Positions 33,125-33,132 of a stretch of DNA of 33,132 nucleotides are shown here, piece by piece. How positions within the stretch are numbered: position 1 is the stretch's first letter; the number at the start of each line of letters is the position of its first letter. Origin of the DNA: Rhodoferax sp. (GTDB lineage: Bacteria; Pseudomonadota; Gammaproteobacteria; Burkholderiales; Burkholderiaceae_C); the NCBI RefSeq assembly GCF_028715765.1, contig NZ_JAQURE010000037.1, positions 1 to 33,132 on the forward strand. Direction: 5' to 3'. The notes below the pieces were generated by a model. The model searched no databases. It was not told where the DNA came from and worked only from the letters and a program-made list of their open reading frames with translations. The translations under genes were made by a program, and so were the position numbers.

Positions 33125-33132
33125 CGCCTACA

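Overview
The window looks like chromosomal DNA of a betaproteobacterium of the order Burkholderiales, most likely family Comamonadaceae (Rhodoferax/Polaromonas/Limnohabitans-like). This is inferred from protein character, from gene order (grpE-dnaK-dnaJ, glyA-nrdR, pepA-holC divergent from lptF-lptG, cysB beside a CbiX chelatase), and from a short interspersed repeat of a type I associate with Comamonadaceae. No rRNA, tRNA, CRISPR array, prophage or intact insertion sequence was seen. Nearly all genes are housekeeping genes.

Left part (1-5395, minus strand): a block reading moxR, DUF58 protein, transglutaminase TgpA-like protein, a PilJ-N-like exported helical protein, and the 5' part of a lytic transglycosylase (mltB-like) that runs off the left edge. 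Divergent from it (5438-11483, plus strand) are a class II histone-deacetylase-like hydrolase overlapping an MscS channel, then etfB-etfA and a long acyl-CoA dehydrogenase that would use the electron-transfer flavoprotein as acceptor. A palindrome precedes etfB.

Middle part (11592-21128): a beta-CASP metallo-beta-lactamase RNase-like protein, then the Hsp70 team dnaJ-dnaK-grpE (all minus, two good sigma-32 type promoters), an FKBP prolyl isomerase under an HxlR-like regulator, a small ComFB-like protein on the plus strand, nrdR, glyA and a membrane-anchored lytic transglycosylase. From 21129 to 21572 lies the one real gap. It is AT-rich and holds the tail of an IS3-type transposase.

Right part: tas-like aldo/keto reductase, plsY and a glutamine-amidotransferase-like gene on plus. 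Then comes a long minus-strand run (30749 back to 24245): lptF-lptG, CbiX chelatase, cysB, YbdL-type aminotransferase, nitroreductase, a small unknown gene and a HugZ/PPOX-like gene. Finally pepA-holC-(unknown 103 aa gene) on plus form a tightly overlapping operon. The last 130 bases contain a nest of complementary segments that could form a pseudoknotted leader RNA cut by the window edge.

The most unusual signal is a 56-nt element seen five times with identical internal spacing (GCTA-N10-AGC(T/A)-N19-GCGCTA). Once it is between genes. Four times it lies inside the coding sequence of conserved genes (moxR, the DUF58 gene, etfA, cysB), in different reading frames and both orientations, with no interruption of the protein.
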